In this document: piece by piece, positions 1-9,243 of the stretch
Layout: each line of letters begins with the position of its first letter
How positions within the stretch are numbered: position 1 is the first letter of the stretch
Assembly (NCBI GenBank): GCA_002305915.1
Contig: DBRJ01000063.1
Coordinates: forward strand, 58,864 to 122,863
Direction of reading: 5' to 3'
Source: Pelotomaculum sp. UBA1371
GTDB taxonomy: Bacteria; Bacillota; Desulfotomaculia; Desulfotomaculales; Pelotomaculaceae
Length of the DNA stretch: 64,000 nt
The notes under the pieces: generated by a model
What the model saw: the letters and a program-made list of their open reading frames with translations, nothing else
What the model was told of the DNA's origin: nothing
The model's database searches: none
Made by a program: the position numbers and the translations under genes

Positions 1-1
1 T

Positions 2-184
2 GACATCCTGTCTTATTATATCCGGGAGGTGCTGGTCAACCCGGGGCTGGCCAGGGATTTGACCAGGCAGGCCTGGAAAAAAGTCCTGACGGTATACGAC
101 TGGCAGAATATCGCCACGGGCACCATTGAAGTATACCGGGAGGCCATGGCCGTGGCCGGTACCGGCGAAAAAACGGCCGGCTGA
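2..184 (+). CDS. glycosyltransferase family 4, C-terminal end (partial)
   Basis: Only the last 60 codons lie in the window, ending at TGA 182-184; the gene starts upstream. The tail carries the pattern W-x3-A-x3-I-x-VYREA, which is typical of the C-terminal helix of GT-B fold group 1 (GT4) glycosyltransferases. These transfer sugars from nucleotide-sugar donors on the cytoplasmic side of the membrane. Donor and acceptor cannot be judged from this fragment. The next gene begins 35 bases downstream on the same strand, so the two may be cotranscribed. Confidence 0.65.
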   Translation, partial: DILSYYIREVLVNPGLARDLTRQAWKKVLTVYDWQNIATGTIEVYREAMAVAGTGEKTAG

Positions 185-219
185 TTTTCGCTGCTTACGG
201 CCTGATGGGAGATGTAGCT

Positions 220-1119
220 TTGAAGCGCGTTGTCAGTGTCAGCCTGGGCTCTCCCCGGCGAAACCAGGACCTTGAGCTGGAGGTGTCCGGCTCGCGTCTT
301 ATGGTCCAACGGGTTGGCGCCGGAGGAAACCTGGAATATATGGCTCAAATTTTAAAGGACCTGGATGGAAAAGTGGACGCCCTTGGACTGGGCGGGATCA
401 ACCTCACCCTGCGGGCCGGACGGCGACGCTACCTGCTGCGGGACGGCGTCCGGCTGGCGGCGCAGGTCCGGGCGACACCACTGGTTGACGGCAGCGGCTT
501 CAAGGATACGGTGGAGAGAGATCTTGTCTTATACTTGCAGGAAAAGTTGGGCTGGCCCCGGCGGGGTCAGGTTGTTTTAATGGTATCCGCCCTGGACCGC
601 TATGGGCTGGCAGAGGCTTTGGAACTTGCAGGCTGCCGGCTGATTATTGGAGACGCCCTCTTTGCCCTGGGGCTGCCGGCGCCTTTTTATTCCCTGGCCT
701 TGTTCCGGGCTGCGGCCTATGCCACCCTTCCCTTCCTGTGCCGGCTTCCCATCGGGTTTCTCTACCCGCTGGGTGAGAAACAGGAACAGGTGCGGCCCCG
801 GTTTGAGCGTTTTTACAGGCGGGCGGAAATCATTGCCGGGGATTTTCATTTTATCCGTTACCATTTACCCTCCGATCTCTCCGGCAAGGATATTATCACC
901 AGCACCATTACTGCCGGGGACGTCCAGGAGTTGAAAAAGAGGGGGGTGCGCTGGCTGGTGACGCCGGGGCCTTCTTTTTCAGGCCGCTCTTTCGGCTCCA
1001 ATGTGCTGGAGGCCATTTGCGTGGCCCTGCTGGATCAGCCTGGCGTGACAGACCCGGAGCTTTATCCGGCCCTCCTGTACCGGATCGGGTGGGAGCCCCG
1101 GATTGAAAAGCTCAATTGA
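220..1119 (+). CDS. conserved protein, possibly the quinate 5-dehydrogenase-like family
   Basis: An open frame of 299 residues. A TTG at 220 has a GGGAG ribosome site 8 bases upstream (207-211); the ATG at 205 has none, so TTG is preferred. The protein looks soluble. From memory it resembles a clostridial family annotated as quinate 5-dehydrogenase and found near mraZ in related genomes, but I see no textbook Rossmann glycine motif, so the enzymatic name is weak. The stop overlaps an alternative TTG start of the next gene, suggesting one operon running from the glycosyltransferase to the PHP gene. The coding call is firm, the function is not. Confidence 0.6.
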   Translation: MKRVVSVSLGSPRRNQDLELEVSGSRLMVQRVGAGGNLEYMAQILKDLDGKVDALGLGGINLTLRAGRRRYLLRDGVRLAAQVRATPLVDGSGFKDTVERDLVLYLQEKLGWPRRGQVVLMVSALDRYGLAEALELAGCRLIIGDALFALGLPAPFYSLALFRAAAYATLPFLCRLPIGFLYPLGEKQEQVRPRFERFYRRAEIIAGDFHFIRYHLPSDLSGKDIITSTITAGDVQELKKRGVRWLVTPGPSFSGRSFGSNVLEAICVALLDQPGVTDPELYPALLYRIGWEPRIEKLN

Positions 1120-1133
1120 AGGGAGATTTGACA

Positions 1134-1739
1134 ATGGGATTTGAACCAAGGGGGCTGGCCACGGGAATCGGCAGCACGCCCTTCCAGGAGACGGCGGAGG
1201 CCCTGGCCCTGATTAAAGAATGCCCGCCGGAAATTCCTTACTGGCCCCAGCTTCCCCTGCGGGGCAGGCAGCAGCACTTTGTCAACCAGTTCTTAAAACC
1301 CCTGGTTAAAACAGGCCTGCTTACGGATGACGGCGAAAGAATATTTTTCGATACAACCCTTCTGAACTGGTCAGACCGGCTGACCGGGTTTTACTCCCTT
1401 TACCTGGCCTGTGAAGAGGGAGAAAGCGCTGTCCTGGATGAATTCTCCTTTCCGGAGGGTGCAGCAGAGGGATTTTACGCTTTACTGGCTGAACCGGCCG
1501 GGGGGACAGGCAGCGCAGCCTTGCTCAAGGGACAGGTTGTGGGGCCCCTTACGGTGGCCTTTCAGCTCAAGGACGAGCGGGGCCGCTTTGCTTATTACAA
1601 TGAGCAACTGCGGGATCAGATTGTCAAGACCCCTGCTTGCGGTACCGGCCTGCTGGACCGGGACCTGCCGGACCGGGTTTACCGCCTTGCTGCCGCTGTT
1701 TCCAAGAAGTTGCGGGAGAAAGGTGCGGCAGCGACTTGA
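1134..1739 (+). pseudogene. MetE/UROD-like methionine synthase homologue with internal deletion
   Basis: The frame is open for 201 codons from ATG 1134 (GGGAG at 1121-1125). The N-terminal part (LATGIGSTPF, then FLKPLVKTGL, WSDRLTGFYSLYL, GPLTVAFQL) and the extreme C-terminus (TPACGTGLL followed by a final helix) match the single-domain cobalamin-independent methionine synthase-like/UROD superfamily proteins of related bacteria, which are about 330-350 residues. The middle of the barrel, which carries the metal-binding His and Cys residues, is missing: the sequence passes from QLRDQIVK directly to TPACGTG. This looks like an in-frame deletion of roughly 130-150 codons, and the product is probably inactive. 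The stop TGA overlaps the TTG start of the next gene. Confidence 0.7.
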
Positions 1740-2560
1740 TCCCGGCAGACTATCATCTTCACACCAAACTCTGCGGTCACGCCTCGGGGGAACCGGAGGA
1801 ATATCTGGAGCAGGCGGTCAGACAGGGAATCAGGGAAGTGGGGTTTTCCGACCACTTGCCTCTTTATTTTTTACCTCCCGGAAAAACCATTCCCGGTTAC
1901 GCCATGGGGGAGGAAGAGCTTCCCCTGTATGTGGAGATGGTGCAAAACTGTGCCCGGAAGTCCCCGGTCAGGGTCAGCCTGGGAATAGAGGCCGACTATG
2001 TTCCCGGTTGCGAAAAAGCCCTCGCCGGTCTTCTTTCCCGCTATCCTTTTGACTATGTAATAGGTTCGGTGCATTTTCTGGACGGCTGGGGGTTTGACAA
2101 CCCCGCAGAAATGGAGGAATACGGCAGGAGAGATCTTGACCGGGTCTACGAGGAGTACTTTGCCCTGGTCCAGCAGGCAGCTCTAAGCGGGCTTTTCGAC
2201 ATTATCGCCCACCCGGATCTAATTAAAAAGTTCGCCTTCCGGCCTGCGCGGGATTTAAGTCCCCTTTACGAGGAAACAGCCAGAGCCTTTCAAAAGGCAG
2301 GAGTCTGTGCCGAGGTAAATTCCGCAGGACTCCGGTATCCCGCCGGGGAGATTTATCCGTCATTCAGTTTTCTCAAGTGTCTTTATAAACATAATGTTCC
2401 TGTAACACTGGGTTCGGACGCCCACCGCCCGGAGCAGGTTGGGGCCGGGCTGCCGGAGGCCCTCCGGCTGCTCAGGGAAGCCGGCTATCAAGAAATTGCC
2501 CTGTTCAGCGCAAGGAAAAAATGTTTTCGGGAAATTGCCGGGGATGGTAAACAGGACTGA
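1736..2560 (+). CDS. PHP-domain phosphatase, histidinol-phosphatase (HisJ) family
   Basis: A 274-residue protein of the polymerase and histidinol phosphatase (PHP) fold. Metal-binding motifs are visible: DYHLHTKLCGHASG at the N-terminus, GFSDHLP, IGSVHF, IIAHPDL and GSDAHRP near the end, giving the clustered His/Asp set of a trinuclear metal site. HisJ-type enzymes remove phosphate from L-histidinol phosphate in histidine synthesis, but no other his gene is nearby, so the substrate remains open. Start TTG 1736 overlaps the upstream stop (TTGA) and places the DYHLH motif at the N-terminus as in the family. A hairpin with a short T-run follows the gene. Confidence 0.85.
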   Translation: MIPADYHLHTKLCGHASGEPEEYLEQAVRQGIREVGFSDHLPLYFLPPGKTIPGYAMGEEELPLYVEMVQNCARKSPVRVSLGIEADYVPGCEKALAGLLSRYPFDYVIGSVHFLDGWGFDNPAEMEEYGRRDLDRVYEEYFALVQQAALSGLFDIIAHPDLIKKFAFRPARDLSPLYEETARAFQKAGVCAEVNSAGLRYPAGEIYPSFSFLKCLYKHNVPVTLGSDAHRPEQVGAGLPEALRLLREAGYQEIALFSARKKCFREIAGDGKQD

Positions 2561-2571
2561 AGCTAAACAAG

Positions 2572-2610
2572 GAGCCGCTGTTCTCAAAGGGAAAAGCGGC
2601 TCGCTGTTTT
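2572..2610 (+). terminator. Rho-independent terminator after the PHP gene
   Basis: GAGCCGCT (2572-2579) pairs perfectly with AGCGGCTC (2595-2602), with a 15-base loop and a short, impure T-rich tail ending in TTTT. It closes the first operon. Confidence 0.7.
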
Positions 2611-2880
2611 ATATGCGCCGGCCTTAACTATCAAGTTACAGGCCAGTTTTCTTTTGTAAAAAAAGCCCGGCTCATCCTGTCAACTCGCTGACGCGAACGG
2701 CAGGCAAGCGGCCCGGGACCAGGTCTTAAAGCATAACTTTTAAACTGCCGGGAGCGAAAATTGGAAAAGAAGGTCGTAAATGAATACAATTATTTTTAAA
2801 ATGATTTTGCTTTTCTAGAAGGTTATTTGTGCTTATATATAGAATAAGTGGTGGAAAGTGGTTAGAAGTGGTGTAACAGC
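2611..2880 (+). other. intergenic region upstream of mraZ
   Basis: No gene is seen in this stretch. The distal half becomes AT-rich and holds the probable dcw promoter: a TATATATAGAAT-like block at about 2834-2845, with no convincing -35 box, followed directly by the repeat operator at 2846-2872. Confidence 0.5.
2846..2872 (+). promoter_or_regulatory. probable MraZ operator, three AAGTGGT repeats
   Basis: AAGTGGT occurs exactly three times at 2846, 2856 and 2866, a strict 10-bp period with 3-bp spacers (GGA, TAG). MraZ is known to bind short GTG(G/T)-containing direct repeats with about one-helical-turn spacing in front of its own operon. The array lies 8 bases before the mraZ start and just after the AT-rich probable promoter, where binding would block transcription or initiation. 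Confidence 0.85.
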
Positions 2881-3342
2881 ATGCCTGAAAACGAGCAGAC
2901 CACCATGTTTATGGGAGAGTATCAGCATAACATCGACCCGAAAGGAAGACTTTTTATACCTGCCCGCTTCCGACAAGGTCTGGGGGACCTTTTCGTCCTT
3001 ACAAAAGGTCTTGATGGATGTCTCTTTGCCTATCCGCGCTCCGAATGGGCGGCTCTGGAGCAAAAGCTGAAGTCCTTGCCCTTTACAAAGAGCGATGCCC
3101 GGGCCTTTGTTCGGTTTTTTTTCTCCGGGGCCTCTGAATGCGAAGTGGATAAACAGGGAAGGATCTTAATTCCAGGTAATTTGAGAGCTTACGCACACCT
3201 GGAAAAAGAAGTTGTGGTTATTGGTGTTTCATCCAGGGTGGAAATCTGGGCCAGGGACCTGTGGGAACAGTACAGTGCCCGGGCTGCTTCAACCTATGAG
3301 GAAATTGCCGAGAAGATTGTGGACTTCGATCTGACTATTTGA
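2881..3342 (+). CDS. mraZ: transcriptional regulator MraZ
   Basis: MraZ is a DNA-binding protein of the AbrB-like swapped-hairpin fold, with two tandem MraZ domains, that autoregulates the division and cell wall cluster. The first domain shows the typical [20 protein letters not shown] and the second shows [16 protein letters not shown]. Length is 153 residues from ATG 2881; most family members start near the second ATG (2905, MFMGEYQ), which would give 145. Neither has a strong ribosome site. It heads the dcw cluster, as in most bacteria, and its operator repeats lie immediately upstream. Confidence 0.97.
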   Translation: MPENEQTTMFMGEYQHNIDPKGRLFIPARFRQGLGDLFVLTKGLDGCLFAYPRSEWAALEQKLKSLPFTKSDARAFVRFFFSGASECEVDKQGRILIPGNLRAYAHLEKEVVVIGVSSRVEIWARDLWEQYSARAASTYEEIAEKIVDFDLTI

Positions 3343-3416
3343 GCAGCAACGACAAATACTATAAATTCTCTCATTTTCTCGCTAGAGCGGAAAAATCCTG
3401 GTAATTTATAAGGGTA

Positions 3417-4364
3417 GTGAGAAGGTCAATGGATTTTTTGCATAAGCCGGTTATGGTCTGTGAAGTCCTGAAAGGACTTAAGCTAAAACCGGGTGGCGTC
3501 TATGTTGATTGCACCCTGGGCGGTGCAGGGCACAGTGCCGCGATACTCCGTGAGATTGGCGAAGAGGGACGCCTGGTGGGCCTGGACCGGGATCTGGAGG
3601 CGTTGGCCGCAGCGAAGGAAAGGCTGGCCCCTTTCAGTGCCGGAGTAAACCTGGCCCGGGCTAACTTCAGGGATCTGAAAGATGTCCTGGAACAACTGGA
3701 GATTGAGAAAGTAGATGGAATTCTGTTTGATCTGGGGGTATCTTCCTACCAGTTGGACAACCCTGACAGGGGGTTCAGCTACCAGCACGACGCGCCTCTG
3801 GACATGAGGATGGATCAGGAGCAGGCTTTGACTGCCGGGACACTTGTAAACAATCTTCCGGTGGAAGAGCTGGCGGAAATTATCAGGAAGTATGGCGAAG
3901 AGCGCTGGGCCTCCAGGATAGCAAAATTTATTGGGGAGGAAAGAAAAAACTGTTCCATTGAAACAACAGGACGCCTGGTTGAAATTATCAAGAAGGCAAT
4001 ACCGGCCGGCGCCAGGCGGGAGGGACCGCACCCGGCCAAACGAACCTTTCAGGCCCTGCGGATAGCGGTCAACCGGGAAATTGAGACTCTGGGCCCGTCT
4101 ATTCGCTCGGCTGTACAGTATCTCAAACCCGGAGGAAGGATTTGTGTGCTAACCTTTCATTCACTTGAGGATAGAATTGTGAAGGATCTCTTTCGGGAAC
4201 TGGCCTCACCCTGTACCTGTCCCAGGGATTTTCCAGTTTGTGTTTGTGGAGGCAAAAAAGAAATCCGGGTTGTTACCCCCAGGCCGGTGCTTCCTTCACC
4301 GGAGGAACTGGAGGATAACCCAAGGGCCAGGAGTGCCAAGCTCAGGATTGCAGAGAAGCTCTAG
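3417..4364 (+). CDS. rsmH: 16S rRNA (cytosine(1402)-N(4))-methyltransferase RsmH
   Basis: RsmH (MraW) transfers a methyl group from S-adenosylmethionine to N4 of C1402 in 16S rRNA, at the ribosomal P site. The N-terminus [10 protein letters not shown], the SAM-binding motif [12 protein letters not shown], the segment [11 protein letters not shown] and the C-terminal [12 protein letters not shown] are all family signatures, and length (315) is usual. Start could be GTG 3417 or ATG 3429; the first has AAGGG close by, while the second gives the family-typical MDFLHKPV. It lies second in the cluster, 74 bases after mraZ. Confidence 0.97.
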   Translation: MRRSMDFLHKPVMVCEVLKGLKLKPGGVYVDCTLGGAGHSAAILREIGEEGRLVGLDRDLEALAAAKERLAPFSAGVNLARANFRDLKDVLEQLEIEKVDGILFDLGVSSYQLDNPDRGFSYQHDAPLDMRMDQEQALTAGTLVNNLPVEELAEIIRKYGEERWASRIAKFIGEERKNCSIETTGRLVEIIKKAIPAGARREGPHPAKRTFQALRIAVNREIETLGPSIRSAVQYLKPGGRICVLTFHSLEDRIVKDLFRELASPCTCPRDFPVCVCGGKKEIRVVTPRPVLPSPEELEDNPRARSAKLRIAEKL

Positions 4365-4614
4365 CAGGGATTTGTGAAATAAGCATTCTTTTAGCCGGGT
4401 TGCCTGCTCTGTTAAAAAGTGATGAGAGCAATGGATAAGCTGATTATAGTATCTGATTTATTAAAGGACAGGTATTAAATACCGCTTAACCCTTTTTTTA
4501 AAGTCCCGGGTGTTTTCCGGGCGGTGGGGGGCGAAACAGTGATGTACGCCGGCAAGTCAACTGGTATTTTCTACCTAGGATTTATGTTCTATTCCTCCTG
4601 GAGGTCGAATAGTA

Positions 4615-5268
4615 TTGATATTAGCTCAGGAGAAGACAGGCTATTACGGCATGTCCATGGAAAAGCCAGGTCGTAAAAGGGCCATCAGGCTTAAAGATTT
4701 AACTAGAGGGCGAAGAATTGCGCTGACCGGGATGGTGCTGGCAGGCTTTCTGCTCAGCGTGCTGATTATCTATAGCCATTCACAGGTATCCAACCTGGGC
4801 TATCAGATCAGCCGTCTGGAGAAGGAACTGGCCCTGCTGCGGGTGGAAAACCACGACCTGGAAGGAGAAGTGCAGCGCCTGGCGTCACTGGACAGGATAG
4901 AACGCATTGCCGTTGAAAGACTTGGCATGGTGAAGCCGGATAGCGACAACGTCCTAATTGTAGAACTGGCGGGGAAAAACGTCAAGGAATCCGTAGACAT
5001 TCCGGAGCAAGGGAATGCTGTTGCTCTTTCCTCCACCGGGGAAGAAAAACAGAATCGTTTGATCAGAGCTTTTACTGAAATGGTTAACAGGTTGGAGAAC
5101 AAAACCTGGCTCGGTTTGGGTGGAAGGGCAGGTTCCACGGGGGGAACTCATGCAGACGACGAATATCGTAATCAGGAAAAGAATAACCGGTCTTTTTCTG
5201 TTGGCGACCCTGGCGCTGGTAGGTCTGGTATTCCGTCTGGCCTGGATCCAGCTGGTTCAAGGGGATAA
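4615..5268 (+). CDS. ftsL: cell division protein FtsL
   Basis: A small bitopic membrane protein of the divisome, partner of DivIB/FtsQ and DivIC/FtsB. It has a basic cytoplasmic N-terminus, one membrane segment (about residues 38-56) and then a leucine-rich coiled coil (about 60-110) ending in ERLGMVKPD, the characteristic FtsL end motif. TTG 4615 is supported by GGAGGT at 4600-4605. At 217 residues it is long for FtsL (usually 100-190): the reading frame runs 119 bases past the start of the next gene in another frame, and this C-terminal tail looks low in complexity. Confidence 0.88.
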   Translation: MILAQEKTGYYGMSMEKPGRKRAIRLKDLTRGRRIALTGMVLAGFLLSVLIIYSHSQVSNLGYQISRLEKELALLRVENHDLEGEVQRLASLDRIERIAVERLGMVKPDSDNVLIVELAGKNVKESVDIPEQGNAVALSSTGEEKQNRLIRAFTEMVNRLENKTWLGLGGRAGSTGGTHADDEYRNQEKNNRSFSVGDPGAGRSGIPSGLDPAGSRG

Positions 5269-7285
5269 GCTTCGCGAGGAAGCCCAGGAAGTCAGGATGC
5301 GGGATGTTCCTGTGGATGCCAGGCGGGGAAATGTGTATGACCGCAACGGAAACGAACTGGTTACCAGTATAAGTGTCGACTCGGCCTATGCTTTCCCCCC
5401 CCAGGTTGAGAATAAGGAGGAAGCCGCTGCCCGTATTGCCGAAGCCCTGGGGATGGATAAGGAGGATGTTTATCAAAAGCTCACCCAAAACGTGGGCTTT
5501 GTCTGGCTCAAGAGGAGGATTGATTATGAGTCTGCCCAGAAGCTTAAAGCCCTGAAGCTAAACGGTGTGGAACTGGTAGAAGAAAATAAACGGTTCTATA
5601 GTCAGGGGAGCCTGGCGGCCCATGTGCTTGGCTTTGCGGGGGATGACAATCAGGGCTTGATTGGCATTGAAAGCGTTTACGACAAAGAGTTAAGGGGCAG
5701 CCCCGGCCGGATCGTAATTGAAAAAGACGCAGTGGGACGGGACATCCCCGAAGCCCTGCACAAATTCATACCGCCGGTCCCGGGTAATAATCTCGTACTG
5801 ACAATCGACCAGACCATTCAGTATTTTGTAGAAAGGGAACTGGACAAGATTATTGAGGCTCACAATCCGAAACTGGCTGTTATTATTGTTATGGATCCTA
5901 AAACCGGTGAAATACTGGCCATGGGCAACCGTCCCACTTTTAAGCCTGAGGACTGGCGGCAGTATCCCCAGCAGGTCTGGGACCACAACCCGGGCATCTG
6001 GTATAATTACGAACCGGGTTCGACATTTAAAATAATCACAGCTGCCTCAGCCCTGGAAGAAGGTGCGGTGAGGCTTAACGACACCTTTTATGATCCCGGC
6101 TACATCAAGGTGGCCGACCGGACGATCCGGTGCTGGCAAGGGGGAGGACACGGCTCCCAGACCTTTGTTGAAGTCGCTCAGAACTCCTGCAACCCGGGCT
6201 TTATCACCGTAGGGCTGAGACTGGGCACGGAAAAGTTTTATAAGTATATCAACGCTTTCGGCTTCGGTCACAAGTCAGGCATCTGCCTGCCGGGCGAAGA
6301 AGTGGGCATTCTTATTCCTCAGAAAGAGGCAACTGATTTAGACATCGCCACCATGTCCATCGGGCAGTCCATTGCCGTCACCCCGATTCAGCTGATTACG
6401 GCTGCCTCAGCGGTGGCTAACGGTGGACTCTTATTAAGGCCGTCACTGGTTAAAGCCATAACCAGTGAAGACGGAAAAGTACTCCAGGAGTTTAGACCTG
6501 AGACTGTTCGCCAGGTCATTTCTCAAAATACCGCTCAGACCCTGATGGAACTCTTGACAAGTGTAGTGCAGAAAGGTACCGGCAGAAACGCCTTTGTGGA
6601 TGGTTACGGAGCGGCAGGCAAGACAGGCACGGCCCAGGTAGTGGGATCCGGAGGATACGCGGAGGGAAAATATGTCGCCTCCTTTATGGGTTACGCCCCG
6701 GCGGATGACCCCCGGATCTCAGTGCTCGTGATGGTAGCGGAACCCACCGGCTCGAGTTATTTTGGCAGTCAGGTTGCGGCGCCGGTCTTCAAAGCCGTTG
6801 CCCAGGACACTTTGCGTTATCTGAAAGTACCGGAAAGACCCAATCTGGAAAAACCGAAGTATCCCTTTGTATATGACGAACCGGAAGTCAAGCTGGTTGT
6901 ACCCAATATAGTCAATTATCCAGTGGAGGATGCCAGGAGCGTTCTGGTGAACAACGGGCTGATTGTACAAATCAGGGGGCAGGGAAATATTGTTTACGAG
7001 CAGGTTCCCAAGGGAGGCGCCGAGGTGTCCAGAGGCACCACAGTAATTCTCGATTTGAATCAACCGCCGGGAACCGGTGAACAAGGAGAGGTCACTGTTC
7101 CTGATTTGAAGGGGCTGACCATCAAAGAAGCCGGAACTATTCTGGAGAAACTGGGACTACACCTGAGCCCTGTGGGCACCGGCCTTGCTGTCAGGCAGGA
7201 GGTGGCGCCGGGTTCAAAAGTTGCGAAGGATACAACTATTACTGTGGAGTTCGAACCACCCGATATCCAGGTGCTGCATGACTAG
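5150..7285 (+). CDS. PASTA-domain penicillin-binding protein 2 (FtsI/SpoVD type)
   Basis: Class B transpeptidase that crosslinks septal or spore-cortex peptidoglycan together with an FtsW/SpoVE polymerase. Layout: N-terminal membrane anchor (about residues 8-28), dimerisation domain, then the transpeptidase with S291-T-F-K, S346-C-N and K491-T-G-T, followed by two PASTA repeats. Length is 711 residues from ATG 5150, which has a GGGGGGAA ribosome site; an upstream in-frame GTG (5120) is less likely. B. subtilis has separate pbpB and spoVD here, whereas this cluster has one gene, so it may serve both roles or a paralogue may lie elsewhere. Confidence 0.93.
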   Translation: MQTTNIVIRKRITGLFLLATLALVGLVFRLAWIQLVQGDKLREEAQEVRMRDVPVDARRGNVYDRNGNELVTSISVDSAYAFPPQVENKEEAAARIAEALGMDKEDVYQKLTQNVGFVWLKRRIDYESAQKLKALKLNGVELVEENKRFYSQGSLAAHVLGFAGDDNQGLIGIESVYDKELRGSPGRIVIEKDAVGRDIPEALHKFIPPVPGNNLVLTIDQTIQYFVERELDKIIEAHNPKLAVIIVMDPKTGEILAMGNRPTFKPEDWRQYPQQVWDHNPGIWYNYEPGSTFKIITAASALEEGAVRLNDTFYDPGYIKVADRTIRCWQGGGHGSQTFVEVAQNSCNPGFITVGLRLGTEKFYKYINAFGFGHKSGICLPGEEVGILIPQKEATDLDIATMSIGQSIAVTPIQLITAASAVANGGLLLRPSLVKAITSEDGKVLQEFRPETVRQVISQNTAQTLMELLTSVVQKGTGRNAFVDGYGAAGKTGTAQVVGSGGYAEGKYVASFMGYAPADDPRISVLVMVAEPTGSSYFGSQVAAPVFKAVAQDTLRYLKVPERPNLEKPKYPFVYDEPEVKLVVPNIVNYPVEDARSVLVNNGLIVQIRGQGNIVYEQVPKGGAEVSRGTTVILDLNQPPGTGEQGEVTVPDLKGLTIKEAGTILEKLGLHLSPVGTGLAVRQEVAPGSKVAKDTTITVEFEPPDIQVLHD

Positions 7286-7655
7286 CTCAATGTTTCCCGC
7301 AAGTGGTAGCGTTTTGTGTTACAAGGAAGGATGAAAATCTTTTCACCGGCCATGGGGGATCACAATGTGTTTCAGAACAGACCCGGGTAAGGTTTCTTTC
7401 TTCTTAATGCGGAGAAAGCAGTGCTCACATCTTATTACTAACACTGAATGTAGCAGGAGAATTGATTCCTGTTACCGAAAGGCGTTTTGGAATAATTTAA
7501 CTCGTTTAATGGAAATAATAGTAAGTGCCATGGGCATTCATTTATTTTTGACAATATCCAGGTTCCAGTACAAAATAAAGGCGTCATTTGGGCATGCCGT
7601 TTGTTCAGGCAGATCCGGACCAGATGGTTCTATGTAAACGGGAGGTTTTTCAGGA
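7286..7655 (+). other. intergenic region before murE
   Basis: 370 bases with no credible gene. A 90-codon open frame at 7365-7637 lacks a ribosome site and any recognisable motif. The useful content is the sigma-A type promoter at 7548-7576 and the GGGAGG ribosome site (7640-7645) of murE. Confidence 0.6.
7548..7576 (+). promoter_or_regulatory. sigma-A type promoter for murE
   Basis: A perfect TTGACA -35 box (7548-7553), a 17-base spacer and CAAAAT (7571-7576) as -10. It gives murE and the downstream wall genes a start independent of the mraZ promoter. Confidence 0.75.
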
Positions 7656-9137
7656 GTGATTTTTCGAGAGCTTCTGGAGGCTGTGGAAGTCCTCTCCACA
7701 GGGGGGGATCCGAACGTAGCCATAACGGGAATTACATACGATTCGCGCCAGGTTCAACCGGGTTTTTTATTTGTTGCGGTAAAGGGCTTTAAGTCTGACG
7801 GGCACGACTATATTCAAGAGTCCCTGGCCCTGGGGGCTGCTGCAGTGGTGGTGGAGCGCAGGGTCGGGTTTTTGCCGGGTGTGTCCTGGGCTGTGGTGCC
7901 TGATACCAGGCAGGCTCTGGCGCTTCTTTCCGCCCGCTTTTTCGGCGACCCTTCAGCCAGGCTGAAAATGATCGGGGTCACCGGGACCAACGGTAAAACC
8001 ACCACTACAAACTTAATAGCGTCCATCTTAAATTATGCCGGTTTGAAGGTTGGCCTGATCGGCACCATCCACAACAGAATTGGGGACAGGATTTTACCGG
8101 TTAAGCATACAACTCCGGAGTCAACTGATCTGCAGGCCCTGCTGAAGGAGATGGCCGCGGAAGGCGTAGACGCCTGCATTATGGAGGTTTCATCCCATGC
8201 CCTGGCCTTGCACCGGGTGGACGGGTGCGAATTTGATCTGGCTGTATTTACAAATCTTACCCAGGACCATCTGGACTTTCACAGGGATATGGAAGAATAC
8301 CGGGATGTTAAGAAGAGGCTCTTCAGCAGCCTCTCGCGGTCCGTTGTGAAAACTCAAAAATATGCCGTCCTGAACGCCGATGATCCCAGTGCCATGCATC
8401 TTGTTGAGGGCGCCGGGGGCAAGGTTTTTACCTACGGGATAAAATGTGAGGCGGACGTGAGGGCGCAGGACATCCAGGTGACTGCCAGGGGCGCCTCTTT
8501 TACTGTTACAGGCAGGTGGGGCCGCTGTCAGCTTAATTTAAAGATGACCGGTCTTTTCAATGTTTACAACGCCCTGGCCGCATTTACCGCGGCGGCAGCT
8601 CTGGGAGTTCCCGCAGCTGTAATTAAAACTGCGTTGGAGGCGGCCATGGGGGTGCCGGGGCGATTTGAACTGGTTGACGCAGGCCAGGATTTTGCCGTTG
8701 TTGTAGACTATGCCCACACTCCCGACGGTCTGGAGAATATTTTAAAAACTGCCCGGGAGATAGCCGGGGGGCGTTTAATCACCGTGTTCGGCTGCGGGGG
8801 TGACCGTGATCGCACCAAGCGGCCGCAAATGGGCGCCATTGCTGCCCGTTACAGTGATTTTGCAGTGATTACCTCGGATAATCCACGTACGGAGGAGCCC
8901 CTGGCGATCATCCGGGATATTGAACAGGGGTTGAAGTTCGGCCCATCCGGGGAAAAATACTGCGTGGAGCCGGACAGACGGCAGGCGATCCACCTGGCCA
9001 TCGGAATGGCCGGGACAGGGGATGTCGTCGTCATAGCGGGCAAGGGGCACGAGGATTACCAGATTGTCGGAACGCAGAGATTCCCCTTTGACGATCGCCT
9101 GGAAGCAGCAGAGGCGCTGAAGAAAAGAGAATCCTGA
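7656..9137 (+). CDS. murE: UDP-N-acetylmuramoyl-tripeptide synthetase MurE
   Basis: Cytoplasmic Mur ligase that adds the third stem residue to UDP-MurNAc-L-Ala-D-Glu using ATP. The ATP-binding loop GVTGTNGKTTTT lies at about residues 107-118, and D408-N-P-R411 is the signature associated with selection of meso-diaminopimelate rather than lysine. Length is 493, as usual. Start GTG 7656 follows GGGAGG (7640-7645). It begins a run of wall synthesis genes (murE-murF-mraY-murD-ftsW-murG-murC-murB-murA). Confidence 0.97.
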   Translation: MIFRELLEAVEVLSTGGDPNVAITGITYDSRQVQPGFLFVAVKGFKSDGHDYIQESLALGAAAVVVERRVGFLPGVSWAVVPDTRQALALLSARFFGDPSARLKMIGVTGTNGKTTTTNLIASILNYAGLKVGLIGTIHNRIGDRILPVKHTTPESTDLQALLKEMAAEGVDACIMEVSSHALALHRVDGCEFDLAVFTNLTQDHLDFHRDMEEYRDVKKRLFSSLSRSVVKTQKYAVLNADDPSAMHLVEGAGGKVFTYGIKCEADVRAQDIQVTARGASFTVTGRWGRCQLNLKMTGLFNVYNALAAFTAAAALGVPAAVIKTALEAAMGVPGRFELVDAGQDFAVVVDYAHTPDGLENILKTAREIAGGRLITVFGCGGDRDRTKRPQMGAIAARYSDFAVITSDNPRTEEPLAIIRDIEQGLKFGPSGEKYCVEPDRRQAIHLAIGMAGTGDVVVIAGKGHEDYQIVGTQRFPFDDRLEAAEALKKRES

Positions 9138-9243
9138 TCATAAAAGTTAAGCCCCGGGGATTAGAACTGCGTCAGCGGGCTAACCTTTAAGAGGGGTGTT
9201 TTCCGGCCCCTTTGGTGCGGCCGGGCTTGAAACGGAGGTTGTT

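Noticed and set aside
7365..7637. 90-codon plus-strand frame before murE
   Set aside because: No ribosome site, odd composition, and it contains the murE promoter.
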